From: Cryptomeria japonica
Taxonomy: Eukaryota; Streptophyta; Pinopsida; Cupressales; Cupressaceae
DNA length: 64,000 nt
Assembly (NCBI RefSeq): GCF_030272615.1
Contig: NC_081405.1
Location: 469,890,008 to 469,954,007 of the forward strand
Reading direction: 5' to 3'
The translations under genes and the position numbers were made by a program. Shown here in pieces: positions 43,734-56,379 of this stretch. Positions within the stretch are counted from its first letter, which is position 1; the number at the start of each line of letters is the position of its first letter. The notes below the pieces were generated by a model. That model was not told the origin of the DNA. It searched no databases and saw nothing but the letters and a program-made list of their open reading frames with translations.

Positions 43734-46700
43734 TATTGGGACTCATAAAAATTTGGTGAATTTGAGAGGCCCATTTCAAAAATTTTGCATCTGCACTTTC
43801 AAATGACTACTTAGTGAATCAAATTGAGAGGCCTATTTTGGGGCATGTAAAATGGAGCCAGTTGATTGTCAAGGGGTAAGGCTTGGGAAATGGGTCCTAC
43901 ACATTTCAATTAGCCTATGCAGTTCTCAAAAAATTTCAGAATTTAGTTTGGATCAGTTTATCAAGTACCCATTTCAAGGGGTGGACTGAAAGATGTTCTA
44001 TGCAAAAATTCAGATTTTATTAAGTGGCCTACTTTGAGCGCCTATAATTTTTGCCCAGTTGATCATCATATTGAAATTAAAAGTGCATTGAATTTTATGC
44101 ATATAGGTGAGTCCACATGCCAAATTTCAAGTCCTTGTGAATCCATTTGCTCAATTTGGTAAGCCCAATCCATTTGCAGTTTGTATTGTTTGCATAAGTC
44201 CCTATTTCAACAGCTAGGCAGAGCACCACATTGCACATGTGTAAAAGTTTCCCCGATGAGTGTCATGTCAGAATGTTTATTCCAAGATATTGCTAGTATG
44301 AAGGACAAGCTATGTTTCCAGTTTGAAGCTCCTGCCAATCCGTTTGATCAGTTTTCCAAGATGGTTTCCTGAGCCATTTTGTTCAGTTTTCTGCACTTTT
44401 GTTGTTACGTCAGTTAAAGTTGCCATTTTCATGAGCTCACCATTTTCACCCTATCATCTTCCCAGTCAAACTGAACATTCCATGTTCTTCCTTGTACTTC
44501 AAGGTATCTATGCCCCAGATTTGGGGATCTACGGAGACCATTTGATATTTTTAAAGCGCGCACTTTGAGGTCCCTGCACATTGATTTTATCAGGTTCATA
44601 GTACTGATAGAGCCATTTGGTCATCTTTGACCATTAATATTTCTTCACCCGGGATTCATCTTAAAAAATGGTTTGGCAGAGTGAACACCCATATATCATA
44701 GTACACGCCTATCGGTTTGTGAAGTCTAGGAAAGCGTTCTGACTAGTTTTAAAATTGCATCTTTGGGTTTAAATGCGAAAATGTGGCACAGTTTCCAGTG
44801 AGTTGCAAAACTCAGTACCGTGATCAAAAAATTGTGTTGATCAACTCCAAAGGTATGTTCAAGGTGTCTGAGGCATTTCAAGGGTCAGTTGAATGAAAAC
44901 GAAAAAAAATTTAGTCAAGCCCACTTTGGGGCCCAACCTGACTTGTAGCTTGATGTGTTTTTTAAGGCAAAATTTAAATTGTTATTTTAAATCATGTCTT
45001 ATATGATTTAAGAGATAGAAGAAGGTAGAGAATATTATAAGAGAAATATGGATATTAATGGTACATTGAAGTAGATGTCTGGCTATTTGATAGCTGAAAG
45101 GGCATAAAACCAAAGTTTTCAAATTTTGGTAGCATTCTCCCTGTTGTCCATGGTGTTTGGAGAGGCCCATTAAATTTCAACAAATGTAGTTGACATGTGT
45201 GAACTATTTTCCTCTTGGGCGCCAATTGGGGTTTTAAAGGGATATGAAGCTTTCACCAATGAAATTGGCAGGTGCTTGACCAATGCCCCTATGTGGTTTT
45301 GGAGGGTTGTAGAACCCTCAATTAAATGCAAATTGGCAGGTATAAAGTCAATTCCCATGATCCCTGCCAGCATCCTCCCTCTTTCACATGTCTGCAAGGT
45401 AAAGAAAACATATTAAAGTTTTTAACAAATGCAAATAGCAAGTTGAAACCATTCACTCCCCAGTTAGCACGTGATATGGAGCAGGCTTTGTAAACTTTCA
45501 GCAAATACCATGGCCAAATCTTCCCTCGCGTGGCGTGGATGACAACCATAAAACTTTAGCAAATGCATTGGTAGATGGCATGGTGGGAAAAGGCAGGGCA
45601 TATTAAGTTTTCAAACAATACATGATTTCCAGGCATGGAATCACTCACTCCCCAGCCATTGCATGGATTAGGAAAGGTGTTTTAAACCTAAAGCAAAATG
45701 CAAATTTGAATGGTGCAGGCCAGAGTCTTCTAGTCTACTGTGAAGGTGGAGTGGCACGTGAAACTTCCAAACAAATACAATTTGCAACCTCCTTCAGCAT
45801 GGAATGGGTAAAGCATAAGAGAGTTTAAAGCAAATGCAAATTGGCAAATTTAATGCCTGAATCCTCCCCTGTTGTGCTTGGAAATGGGAAAGATGTGGGC
45901 AATGGTTTTAAAATTAAACTTTAGCAAATGCAATCTGTAGACTTAGAGCCCAACCCTCCCATGATATGGAAAGGCATTAAAAGAAAACTTTAGTGAATTC
46001 ATTGTGCAGATGGAATGGTGTTTTGATGCCTCAGAAACTTCCAGGTGAATGCAAACTAGGCATAAACCATTTATCCCACATTGGTGGTGGGGAGGAAAGT
46101 TTTTGTATTTAAATACAAAGCTACATGTATGTATAGTGTCTAAAGTGTAAAGGCTTTTGACAGGAGGCTTCTTGGTGATCCAGTGGACCCCACGTGTGTG
46201 CACACATCCCAAGGCAACCAAATTTTGCATTAGAAAGGTGAATTAACAAGCAAGCAAGTTGCAGATGATCTGACAGTCATCGCTATAGCACAATGCAAAA
46301 ATGCTCGATGGTTAACCATCACGACTTGGCGACTAAATGGTGGGCCGGACAGAAGAGTAGCTCAAGTGTTAAAGGTTGAGTAGGTCTAAGGCAAATCCAA
46401 CGGTTGTCGCTATTCCACTATGTGAAGATGCTCGTCAGTTACCCATTACGGATCAACAACTGGTCTGGTGGCAGTGCAGTGGCAGGTAAGGTGGCGCCTA
46501 GGTGGATTTGCAAGCAAATCACAAGGTTCCACATGGAGGTGGTAGTCTAGTGGTAGGTAAGGTGGCACCCAGGTGGATTTGCAAGTGAATCATAGGGTGC
46601 CACATGGTAGGGCGCAAAAGGTGAAAATGGAGTAAAAATTAAAATTAAATATATAGTCCCAGCTATAGTGAAAAATGCAAAAGTTTAAATGATTGGTCAA

Positions 46701-47861
46701 CATGAGGGATTAATTCGCTTGAGGGGTAGTTTCTACCCAAATATGCAAGTATCATATACCATTGGAAATCTCTCAGAATGAGCAATTGAGTTTTTCTATT
46801 AGTTTTAACAGATCTTGGATATTTTGAGAGCAGTTTCCATGGGAAGGATAAAGGAAAATCTTCAGTTGGGGAAAGAGGATATTTGGCGATTTCTGATGCA
46901 AATTTGATCTTTTCCCTCTTCTTCATATTCTCAGTTCTTCTCATTTTGTAAGGGTTCCCAGTTTTTTGGAAATTTTCTCTAAGGGAGAAATACAAAATTG
47001 TTGGTTCCAGTAATGGCATTTTTCATTCTTTGCAAATAACAATGTGTTTCTGTTGGATTTTCAGCGTTGTCTTTGTTGTAGGTTTTGTTTCAGTTTGTCA
47101 GTTTACACATATGCAAGGCATGTGTGATTTTCCACAAAATTGTCTCCAAAATACCATTTGAATTTATACAATTTCATTTTATCAAGGGTAATTTGGATTT
47201 GTCTCTTCCAGTCTTCTCTGAGAGTGTAATGTTTGTCTTTTGGATATTCTTCTAGGAAGGATTTAAATCCTAAAACCTAGCATTAATGATTTTGAATGTG
47301 CATATTGGATATATATATAAGTATGATTTTGTGATTGAGCAGAGGATTGTGTTAATGTAATGCATTAATACATGAAAATTCAATGTTGAAAGCAACTTGC
47401 ATCTGAGATTTCTCTTCCAGTTTTATGCATGACTCTGTGGCTAGGATAAGGCACTGGTCTTTTGTAATGTTGAAGGATTGTTAGAAGGCCCATTTTAAAA
47501 TTCAATCAGAATATCTTTTGCTTTTTGTTCTATGGTAGTGTTCCAGCTATCTCAAGCTCAAATGTAATTGACAGTAAATGTGAATATAGCTAGTTTGCAG
47601 TACTTTCCTTATTGTTGAGCTATGTCTGAGATTTTTGCTTTAATGGTGATGTTGTGTGTGAATTTTAGACTATATGTGAAGTGCATCACAAGTAAACCCA
47701 CCTACGCCTTATAGATCCTGAAGAGAAGAAGGATTAATATCCTTATTAAGTTGGTCCAGTTAGTCTTTTGAAATCATAGTTGAGGTTAGCTACCTTTCAA
47801 AATTTGGTTGTAGATTATACTAGTTGCTGATTTTGTTGTTTAGCATAAAAAGGAATCAACA
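43734..47861 (+). repeat. Left (5') LTR of the large-LTR element
   Basis: It starts TATTGGGACTC (the right copy has TGTTGGG, so the first G is mutated here) and ends GGAATCAACA. It matches the right LTR along its length. It contains an 18-bp palindromic TATA-like site at 46102-46119 and a local duplication of a GGCAGGTAAGGTGGC segment at about 46490-46605. Short open frames occur on both strands, mostly paired between the LTR copies; none has protein-like features. Confidence 0.9.
46102..46119. promoter_or_regulatory. Palindromic TATA-like element in the left LTR
   Basis: A perfect 18-bp palindrome, TTTGTATTTAAATACAAA, repeated exactly at 52591-52608 in the right LTR. The TATTTAAATA centre could serve as the TATA box, placing transcription start about 1.7 kb before the LTR end. 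Preservation in both copies is notable, but function is inferred. Confidence 0.5.
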
Positions 47862-47864
47862 AAA

Positions 47865-47882
47865 TGGCGACTCTACTAGGGA
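47865..47882 (+). promoter_or_regulatory. PBS of the large-LTR element
   Basis: TGGCGACTCTACTAGGGA, three bases after the LTR end. It resembles TGGCGACTC-type sites described for Ogre/Tat-like and large non-autonomous elements, which I recall as tRNA-Arg complements. A second TGGCGACTCTG lies at 48126-48136. Confidence 0.65.
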
Positions 47883-48409
47883 GAATGATGTAAAAAAATT
47901 GTCAAGTCAAATCCATGATTCTGGCCAAAATTCATTTGGGGAAGAGTCTCAGAAGTTTAGAAATCTGAAAGTTATTTTTAGATTTGAAAGTGTGTACCCT
48001 GGAAGGTCTTGTTGCTATGAAATGTAAAAAATATTATGTGACTCTACTGTGTGTCAAGTACCCAAAAATCTGAAAGTGTTTCAAAGTGAAGATCAGTGGT
48101 TAAATTTTATTCCTCTTTAGGGATGTGGCGACTCTGTAAGAACTAACCTGAGATTTGGAGGAGTTCTTCAAATTTTCAGTCAAAAGTAAAGTGAACACCA
48201 ACAACAAATTTACTCCAAGTATTCCTCATTGTTGACATAATTATTTGTTCCTTATAAGGTGAAATAGTCACCATAGAAAGGAAAAGAAATATGCACTTTA
48301 CATACTTCATGTTTAAAAAAAAATTCAATCATAAGTGATTGTGAGAAGTATGTCTGGTTATGAAGCTAGTGACTGCATATGTTCTGAAAAGAGAGTATAA
48401 AACAGTAAG

Positions 48410-50014
48410 ATGTATTGTCCAAGTAATGGTTCAGTAGATGTTAAAAATTTGATGGATCTAGATGTGGTTCCTAGATCTCCAAATCCTTTGTCAAATTTGA
48501 AAGAAATTGATAGAGAGATTGAAGTTTGTCTTCAAAAGATCCAAGATAGATTCATCTTGTTTTTAAGAAGGAAAGTAGGGAAGAGGAAGGAAGAGTCATC
48601 ATATTTTTTTTATGAAATATTTATAGCTGCATTAAATGAGCTTTCAATTGATGTTAGACCCCATGAGTCTGTTTGGATTGAGTTATTCTTGGAGCTTGAT
48701 GAGCCCGACTCAATTAATTGGTGTACAGCCTTGAGAGAAGAAAGTGTTGCAAATATTAAAGAATGGAAATATGAGATTGAAATGACTAAATCTGAAAATG
48801 CACATAGTATTGAGTATAGTGATGGAGATGAATCCAGGAGTGGAGATATCTCTTATGATGTTGAAGATGACTCTTATTCTCGGCATGACAATGCAGATGT
48901 GTATTTAGAGAAAGAAGAAAATGATGAGAACATAAGTTGTTCAAATAATTATGAGTCTGTTGAGGTTTCAAATCTGAATGATATAGATCACCTTGTTGTC
49001 AATCTCAATCCACAAAGTATTTGCAACCAAGGTTATGAAACCATGTTGCAACATATGGCAGCACTTTATGATCAGCGTGATAAAGGTTATGATGCAAACG
49101 CAAGTTGTTGTAGTGACAAAATAAATGTACATGAAGACATGAGCACTGCATATTTCATACCTACATTAGATTGGGACAATGTTTACAACACAGAAGATAA
49201 AGTCAAGGAAAATGAAAATGAAGGAAAAGGTTCACTAAGTAGTGAACAAATCTCTAAACTCTTAGCTACTAATCGTCAGAGGTATGCATCCAGAAGTGTC
49301 CCCAATCTCTCATACCCAATTGGTATATGTTTTGACATTGATGATGTTCTTGAGGGTGTGAAGTATGATACATATGGTATTTATTATTTCCCTATATTTG
49401 ATTTGAGTGATGGACAAGATGAAAATGCATATATGGTTGATAGGTGTGAAGATGTAGAATGATATGCTGATATGAACTTGGAATTTAATATGCTTTGTGT
49501 GGATCTTTCTCTTAGAAGGAATGACAAATCTGAAGTAACTTTCCCAACTTTGCCAGTGGTAAATGAACCATTGACAAATGATGATCATTTGTTTTTACTT
49601 GTGCAAAGTGCTGATAGAAATTGTGATTAGCAAGATCAAGTGCAATCATTTTACTTAGAGATGTTTCTTTCTAGTTTGCAAGCCAAGGTTGCAGATGAAT
49701 GTTTTCTTCTTGTGCAAACTAGTGATCAAGATGTGCCTGATGTTCCTAGCTTTCAGGGGGAGTTGGGTTACTTTTCTTTTCAGGCGGAAAATGATTGTAA
49801 GCACTATGACAATTATGTGTCATTTGATAATCAGCATTTTGAAGTGGGTTTTGTTTTTCAAATATTGAATGATCATGAATACGTTGATTATCTTTCATGT
49901 GATGAGTTGATTAGAAGTGGAAGTGTGATTGATCAGGCAGATGACAGTGAAAATTCTAGCTTACCTTCAGTTTATGAAAATGAGAATCATGTGTTTGCTA
50001 GAGATAAGCATTGA
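48410..50014 (+). pseudogene. Acidic unknown ORF of the large-LTR element
   Basis: Open from ATG 48410 to 49462 (350 codons), and in the same frame to 50014 with only two stops (TGA 49460-49462, TAG 49628-49630), about 534 codons in total. The first 120 or so residues look like a helical domain with basic patches (LQKIQDRFILFLRRKVGKRK). The rest is very acidic, with many Asp, Glu and Ser (YSDGDESRSGD, DVEDDSYSRHD), and has a repeated LLVQ(S/T) phrase near codons 400 and 430. No zinc finger, protease, RT, integrase or membrane segment is visible. It might be a Gag-like or regulatory protein, but I cannot assign it. Confidence 0.7.
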
Positions 50015-50213
50015 TTTCAATTTTGATGGCCCGAGGCCATTTTGTAAATAAATTTCTATTGTACAGTCGCTTTGTTTCAGTTGTGTGGTTTTCAATAAGG
50101 AACCCTTGTTTTTGAGAAGAAGAGAAATGTCTTGTTTTTTCGGTGGTCTACTCTACCAAAGATTCTAGATTCTTGTGTTGATCTTGCAATCAACCATCCC
50201 CAGTCAGAGCAAT

Positions 50214-53200
50214 TGTTGGGATTCATAAAAAATATGGTGAATTTGAGAGGCCCATTTCAAAATTTTGCATCTGAACTTTCAAATGACTACTTAGTGAATC
50301 AACTTGAGAGGCCTATTTTGGGGCATGTAAAATGGAGCTAGTTGATTGTCAAGGGGCAAGGCTTGGGAAATGGGTCCTAAACCTTTAATTTAGCCTATTC
50401 AGTGCTCAACAACTTTTAGAATTATGTCTAAATCAGTTTATCAAGTACCCATTTCAAGGGGTGGATTGAAAGTTGTTCTATGCACAAATTCAGATTTTAT
50501 TAAGTGGCCTACTTTGAATGCCTATAATTTTTGCCCAATTGATCGTCAAGTTAAAATTAAAAGTGAATTGAATTTTATACATATAGATGAGTCCACATGC
50601 CAAATTTCAAGTCCTTTTGAATCCATTTTCTCAGTTTGGTAAGCCCAATCCATTTGTAGTTTGTATTGTTTGCATAAGTCCTTGTTTCAATGGCTAGTCA
50701 GAGCACCACTTTGCACATGTGTAAAAGTTGCCCTGATGAGTGTCATGTTAGAATGTTTATTCCAAGCTATTACTAGTATAAAGGAAAATCTATGTTTCTA
50801 GTTTGAAGCTCTTGCCAATCCGTTTGATTAGTTTTCCAAGATGGTTTCTTGAGCCATTTTGTTCAGTTTTCTGCACTTTCGTTGTTGCATCAGTTAAAGT
50901 TGCCATTTTCATGAGCTCGCCGTTTGCACCCTATCAGCTTCCCAGTTGAACTGAACATTCCATGGTATTCCTTGTACTTCAAAGTATTTATGCCCCATAT
51001 TTGGGGATCTATAGAGACCATTGATATTTTTAATGCGTGCGCTTTGAGGTCCCTGCACATTGATTTTATCAGGTTCATAGTGCTGACAGAGCCATTTGGT
51101 CATCTTTGACCATTAATATTTCTTCACCCGAGATTCATCTTGAGAAATGGTTTGGTAGAGTGAATTCCCATATATCAAAGTACACGCCTATCAGCTTATG
51201 AAGTCTAGGAAAGTGTTCTGACTAGTTTTAAAATTGCATCTTTGGGTTTAAATGCAAAAATGTAGCATAGTTGCAAGTGAGTTGCAAAACTCAGTATCGT
51301 GATTAGAAAATTGTGCCGATCAACTCCAGAGGTATGTTCAAGGTGCCTGAGGAATTTCACGGTCAGTTGAATGAAAACAAAAAAAAATTTAGTCGGACCC
51401 ACGTTGGGGCCCGACTTGACTTGTAGCTTCATGTGTTTTTTTAGGCAAAGTTTAAATTGTTATTTTAAATCATGCGTTACATGATTTAAGAGATATAGAA
51501 GAAGCTAGAGAATATTATAAGAGCAATATGGACATTAATGGTACATTGAAGTAGATGTTTGGCTATTTGATAGCTGAAAGGGCATAAAACCAAAGTTTTC
51601 AATTTTTGGTAGCATTCTCCCTATTGTGCATGGTGTTTGGAGAGGCCCATTAAATTTCAACAAATGTAGTTGACATGTGAACTCTTTTCCTCTTGGGCAC
51701 CAATTGGGGTTTTAAAGGGATATGAATCTTTCACCAATGAAATTGTTAGGTGCTTGACCAATGCCCCTGTGTGGTTTTGGAGGGTTATAGAACCCTTAAG
51801 TAAATGTAAATTGGGAGGTATAAAGTCAATTCCCACGATCCCTGCCAGCATCCTCCCTATTTCATGTGGTTGTAGGGTAAAGTAGGCATATTAAATTTTT
51901 TAACAAATGCAATAGCAGGTTGAAACCATTCACTCCCCAGTTAGCACGTGATATGGAGCAGGCTTTGTAAACTTTTAGCAAATACCATGGCCAAATCTTC
52001 CCTTGCGTGGTGTGGATGGCAGCCATAAAACTTCAGCAAATGCATTGGTAGATGGCATGGTGGGAAAAAACAAGGCATATTAAGTTTTCAAACAATACAT
52101 GATTGCCAGGCATGGACCCACTCACTCCCTAGCCATTGCATGGATTAGGAAAGGCATTTTAAACCTTAAGCAAAATGCAAATTTGAATGGTGCAGGCCAG
52201 AGTCTTCCAGTCTATTGTGAGTGTGGTGTGAAGGTGGAGTGGCACGTGAAACTTCCAAACAAATGCAATCTGTAGCCTCCTTCAACATCGAATGGGTAAA
52301 GCATAAGAGAGTTTTTAAAAAATGTAAATTGGAAAATTTAATGCCTGAATCCTCCCCTGCTATGTGTGGAAATGGGAAAGGTGTGGGCAATGGTTTTAAA
52401 ATTAAACTTTAGCAAATGCAATCTGCAGGCTTAAAGCCCAGCCCTCCCATGATATGGGAAAGGCATTAAAAGAAAACTTCAGTGAATTTATTGTGTAGAT
52501 GAAATGGCATTTTGATGCCTTAGAAACTTCCAGGCAAATGCAAACCAAGCATAAACCATTTATCCCACATTGGTGGTGGGGAGGAAAGGTTTTGTATTTA
52601 AATACAAAGCTACATGTATGTATAGTGTCTAAAGCTTAAATGCTTTTGACAGGAGGCTTCTTGAGGATCCAGTCAACCTCACGTGCATGCAAACATCCCA
52701 ATGCAACCAAATTTTGCATTAGAAAGGTGAATTAACAAGAGAGCAAGTTGCAGTTGATCTGACGGTCATCACTATACCGCAATGCAAAAATGCTCAATGG
52801 TGAATCATCACGACTTGGCGACTAAATGGTGGGCCCAACAGAAGAGCAGCTCAGGTGTTAAAGGTCGAGCAGGTCCAAGGTAGATCCAATGGCTGTCGCT
52901 ATTCTTCTATGTGAAGATGCTTGCTAGTTACCCATTGTGGATCAGTGACTAGTGAGGTGGCGGTCTAGTGGCAGGTAAGGTTGCACCCATTTACCCATTG
53001 CGGATCAGTGACTGGTGAGGTGGTGGTCCAGAGGCAGGTAAGATGGTGTCCAGGTGGATTTGAAAGTGAATCATAGGGTGCGACGTGGCAGGGCACAGAA
53101 TGTGAAAATGGAGTAAAAATTAAAATTAAATATATAGTCCCAGCTATAGTGAAAAATGCAAAAATTTAAATGATTGGTCAAAATGAGGGATTAATTCGCT

Positions 53201-54304
53201 TGAGGGGTATTTTTTACCCAAATATACAAGTATCATATACTGTTGGAAAGCTTTCAAAATGACAAATTCAGTTTTGATATCGGCTTCTATAAGTCTCAGA
53301 TATTTTGAGAGTAGTTTCCACGGGAAGGATAAAGGAAAATCTTCAGTTGGTGAAAGAGGACACTTGGTGATTTCTGACGTAGATCTGATCTTTTCCCTCT
53401 TCTTCAAATTCTCAATTCTTCTCATTTTGTAAAGGTTCCCAGATTTTTGGAAATTTTCTCCGAGGGAGAAATCCGAAATTGCAGGTTCCAGTGATGGCAT
53501 TTTTCATTCTTTGCAAATAACAGTGTGTTTCTATTGGGTTTTCAGTGTTGTCTTTGCTGGAGGTTTTGTTTCAGTTTGCAGGTTTACACATATGCAAGGC
53601 ATGTGTGAGTTTCCACAAAATTGTCTCCAAGATACCATTTGAATTTATACAATTTCATTTTATGAAGGGTAATTTAGATTTATCTCTTTTAGTCTTCTCA
53701 AAGAGTGTAATGTTTGTCTTTTGGGTATTCTTCTAGGAAGGATTTAAATCTTGAAACCTAGCATCAATGATTTTGAATGTGTATATTGGATGTATATATA
53801 AGTATGGTTTTGTGACAGAGCAGAGGATTGTGTTAATGTAATGCATTAATACATAAAAATTCAATGTCAAAAGTAACTTGCATCTGAGATTTCTATTCCA
53901 GTTTTATGCATGACTTTGTGGCTAGGATAAGGCACTGGTCTTTTGTAATGTTGAAGGATTGTCAGAAAACCAGTTTTAAAATCCAATCAGAATATCTTTT
54001 TCTTTCTATTCTATTGTATTGTTCCACCTATCTCAAGCTTAAATGTAATTGAGAGTAAATGTGAATATGTCTGAGATTTCTGCTTTAATGGTGATGTGTG
54101 TGAGTTTTAGACTATATGTGAAGTGCATCACAAGTAAACCCGCCTAGGCCTTACAGATCTTGAAGAGAAGAAGGATTAATATCATTGTTAAGTTGGTCCA
54201 GTTAGTCTTTTGAAACCATAGTTGAGGTTAGCTACCTTTCAAATTTTGGTTGCAAATTATACTGGTTGCTGATTTTGTTGTTCAGCATGAAAAGGAACCA
54301 AGAA
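50214..54304 (+). repeat. Right (3') LTR of the large-LTR element
   Basis: It starts TGTTGGGATTC at 50214 and ends GGAACCAAGAA before TSD ACATC. It aligns with 43734-47861 throughout; spot checks show a few differences per 60 bases. A 60-70 bp segment (TACCCATTGTGGATCAGTGAC) is duplicated at about 52930-53030 only in this copy. A purine-rich stretch at 50113-50128 may be the PPT. Confidence 0.9.
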
Positions 54305-54370
54305 ACATCGATGACAAAACCAATACAACACATGACAAAGTCATCCATAATACCAACAATCTCCCCCTTT

Positions 54371-56379
54371 GGCATTTATGGCAACACTAGATGGAAAAAC
54401 ATCTAAGTGCCAAAAACAAAATGCCAAAAACCAACAAACCAACAATCTCCCAAAATAGATCAATACAAAGTTTTGTACCAAAAACATAAACCAAAACCAA
54501 AATACATCTCTCCCCAATCTTCAGAGTACAATTTTTTTCCATAGATATCTCTCCCCCTTTGAAATCAAATGTCAAAGCAGTTAAGAATCAAAACATAACA
54601 TATAGCTAACTACTCCCCCTGAGAAGTAGTTGTCCTTCATCAAAGCCGGAAAAAGATTTTTCTGTTAGTCCCTATCAGTTTGATGCCAATCTTTATCATT
54701 CAAGTCTCTATCGGTGGGGTGATTACCCCAAGCTTCTCTTTGAGATATTCAAATGTTTCCTTAGGCAAAGGCTTTGTAAAGATATCTGCAATTTGCTCTT
54801 TAGTATTCACATAAACCAATCTCACTTCATTTGCTTCAACATTTTCTTTCAAAAAACTATACTTAGTCAAAACATGCTTAGTTTTAGAGTGAAATATCAA
54901 ATTCTTTGATATATCTATTGCTTCTGAGTTATCACAATTAATTATTATCGGTTCTTTGCATTTTACCTTGATATCCTTCAACATTTTCTTGATCCATAAT
55001 ACCTGTGTGCAATTAGTTGTTGTTGCAACATATTCTAGTTTTGTTGTAGATAATGATGTACAAGTTTGCTTCTTGTTGATCCATGAAATTAACCTTCTAT
55101 CAAGAAAGAATGCTCCACTAGTGGTACTCTTTATGTCATCCACATCACCTATCCAATTAGCATTTGTATATGCACATAACACAAAACTGTCATCCTTAGG
55201 ATACCATAAACCAAGATTTGGTGTGCCTTGTAGGTACCAAAAAATCCTTTTTACTATTGTTTCATGATTTTCTTTAGGATTACTTTGAAATATTGATACA
55301 ATACACACTGCATTTATTATATCAGGTCTAGTTTGTGTCTAATACAATAAACCTCCAATCATAGATTTGTACCTTGTCAGATTAATAGAACATGAATCAT
55401 CCTTTAATGTCAATTTATCAGTTGTAGTCATAGTAGTGCTTACCAGTTTGGAGTTTTCCATACCAAATTTCTTCAAGAGTTCCTCCAAGTATTTTGTTTG
55501 GCATATGAATATACCTTTATCTGTTTGTGAAATCTGCAAACCTACAAAAAAATTTATCTCTCCAATCATAGACATTTCAAATTCTTCCTGCATCTTGTTA
55601 GAAAAGTCTTTACATAACTCTTCTTCTCCTCCAAAAATGATATCATATACAAATTATTCAATAACCAAAATTTCATCATTGGTAATTTTGTAATACAAAT
55701 TACTGTCAACATTGCCTTTTGTATATCCAAGCTTTAAAAGATATTTATCCAGTCTAGCATACCAAGCTCTAGGAGCTTTGCTTCAATCCATATAAAACTT
55801 TCCTTAACCTACAAACCATATCCTTATCATTTGTCAATAAAAATTCACCAAGTTGTTCAATGTAAACTTCTTCTTCAAAATATCCATTCAAAAATGCACT
55901 TTTTACATCCATCTGATAAACTTTATAGTTCTTGTGAGCTTCAAATGCAAGAAATAGTCTTACAGCTTCAATTATGGCTACTGGTGCAAAGGTTTCATTA
56001 ATCAATTCCTTCTTTCTGAGAATAACTTTTGCAAACTAATCTTGCTTTGTTTCTGATTACTTCACCATCCTCATTAAGTTTATTTCTAAATACCCATTTA
56101 GTTCCAATTACATTTTTGTCTTTAGGTCGAGGAACTAATGTCCAAGTATTATTCTTTTCAATATGTTCTAATTCATCTTCCATTGCTTTTATCCAATGTG
56201 TATCTTGACATGCTTCAACAACTGATGCTGGTTCAACTTGAGAAATTAAACATACCTCTTAATTTTCCAATCTTCCTCTAGTCATAACACCTTGATTTTT
56301 ATTTCCAATTACCTGATTTTCTGAATGATTCACATGTTGTTGTTCTTTAGTCATAGTTGAGTTTTTTGATGATACCAAT
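54371..56379 (-). pseudogene. Copia-1 left internal: RT and RNase H remnant
   Basis: The stretch 55998-56183 has ELEHIEKNNTWTLVPRPKDK and the start of RT. The following fragments are 55769-56005 (YQMDVKSAFLNGYFEEEVY) and 55339-55593 (FFVGLQISQTDKGIF). RNase H is open at 54700-55308 (203 codons) with AYTNANWIGD, where the usual second Asp is Asn, plus LEYVA, CDNSEAI and IADIFTKPLP. Gag, protease and integrase are absent; the PBS side begins directly with pre-RT linker at about 56362. Between RNase H and the PPT (54359-54370) is about 330 bp of 3' noncoding DNA. Confidence 0.87.

Larger units (their letters stand above)
43734..54304 (+). mobile_element. Large-LTR (LARD-like) retrotransposon with an acidic ORF
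   Basis: Two direct LTRs of about 4.1 kb (43734-47861 and 50214-54304) flank only 2,352 bp of internal DNA. The flanks carry TSD ACATC (43729-43733 and 54305-54309), and the target is an LTR of the Copia-1 array. A PBS-like TGGCGACTCTACTAGGGA lies three bases after the left LTR. No gag, protease, RT or integrase is present. The one long ORF (48410-50014) is unknown. The design fits a large retrotransposon derivative mobilised in trans by a Gypsy relative. Confidence 0.87.

Noticed and set aside
45170-46230. Several 70-95 codon frames within the large LTR, with counterparts at 51657-52412
   Set aside because: Paired because the LTRs are duplicated; frames are short, on both strands, without motifs.
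54387-54575. 62-codon antisense frames in both Copia-1 3' noncoding regions (54387-54575 and 57504-57692)
   Set aside because: They are similar only because the two regions are copies of the same noncoding DNA; no domain is visible.
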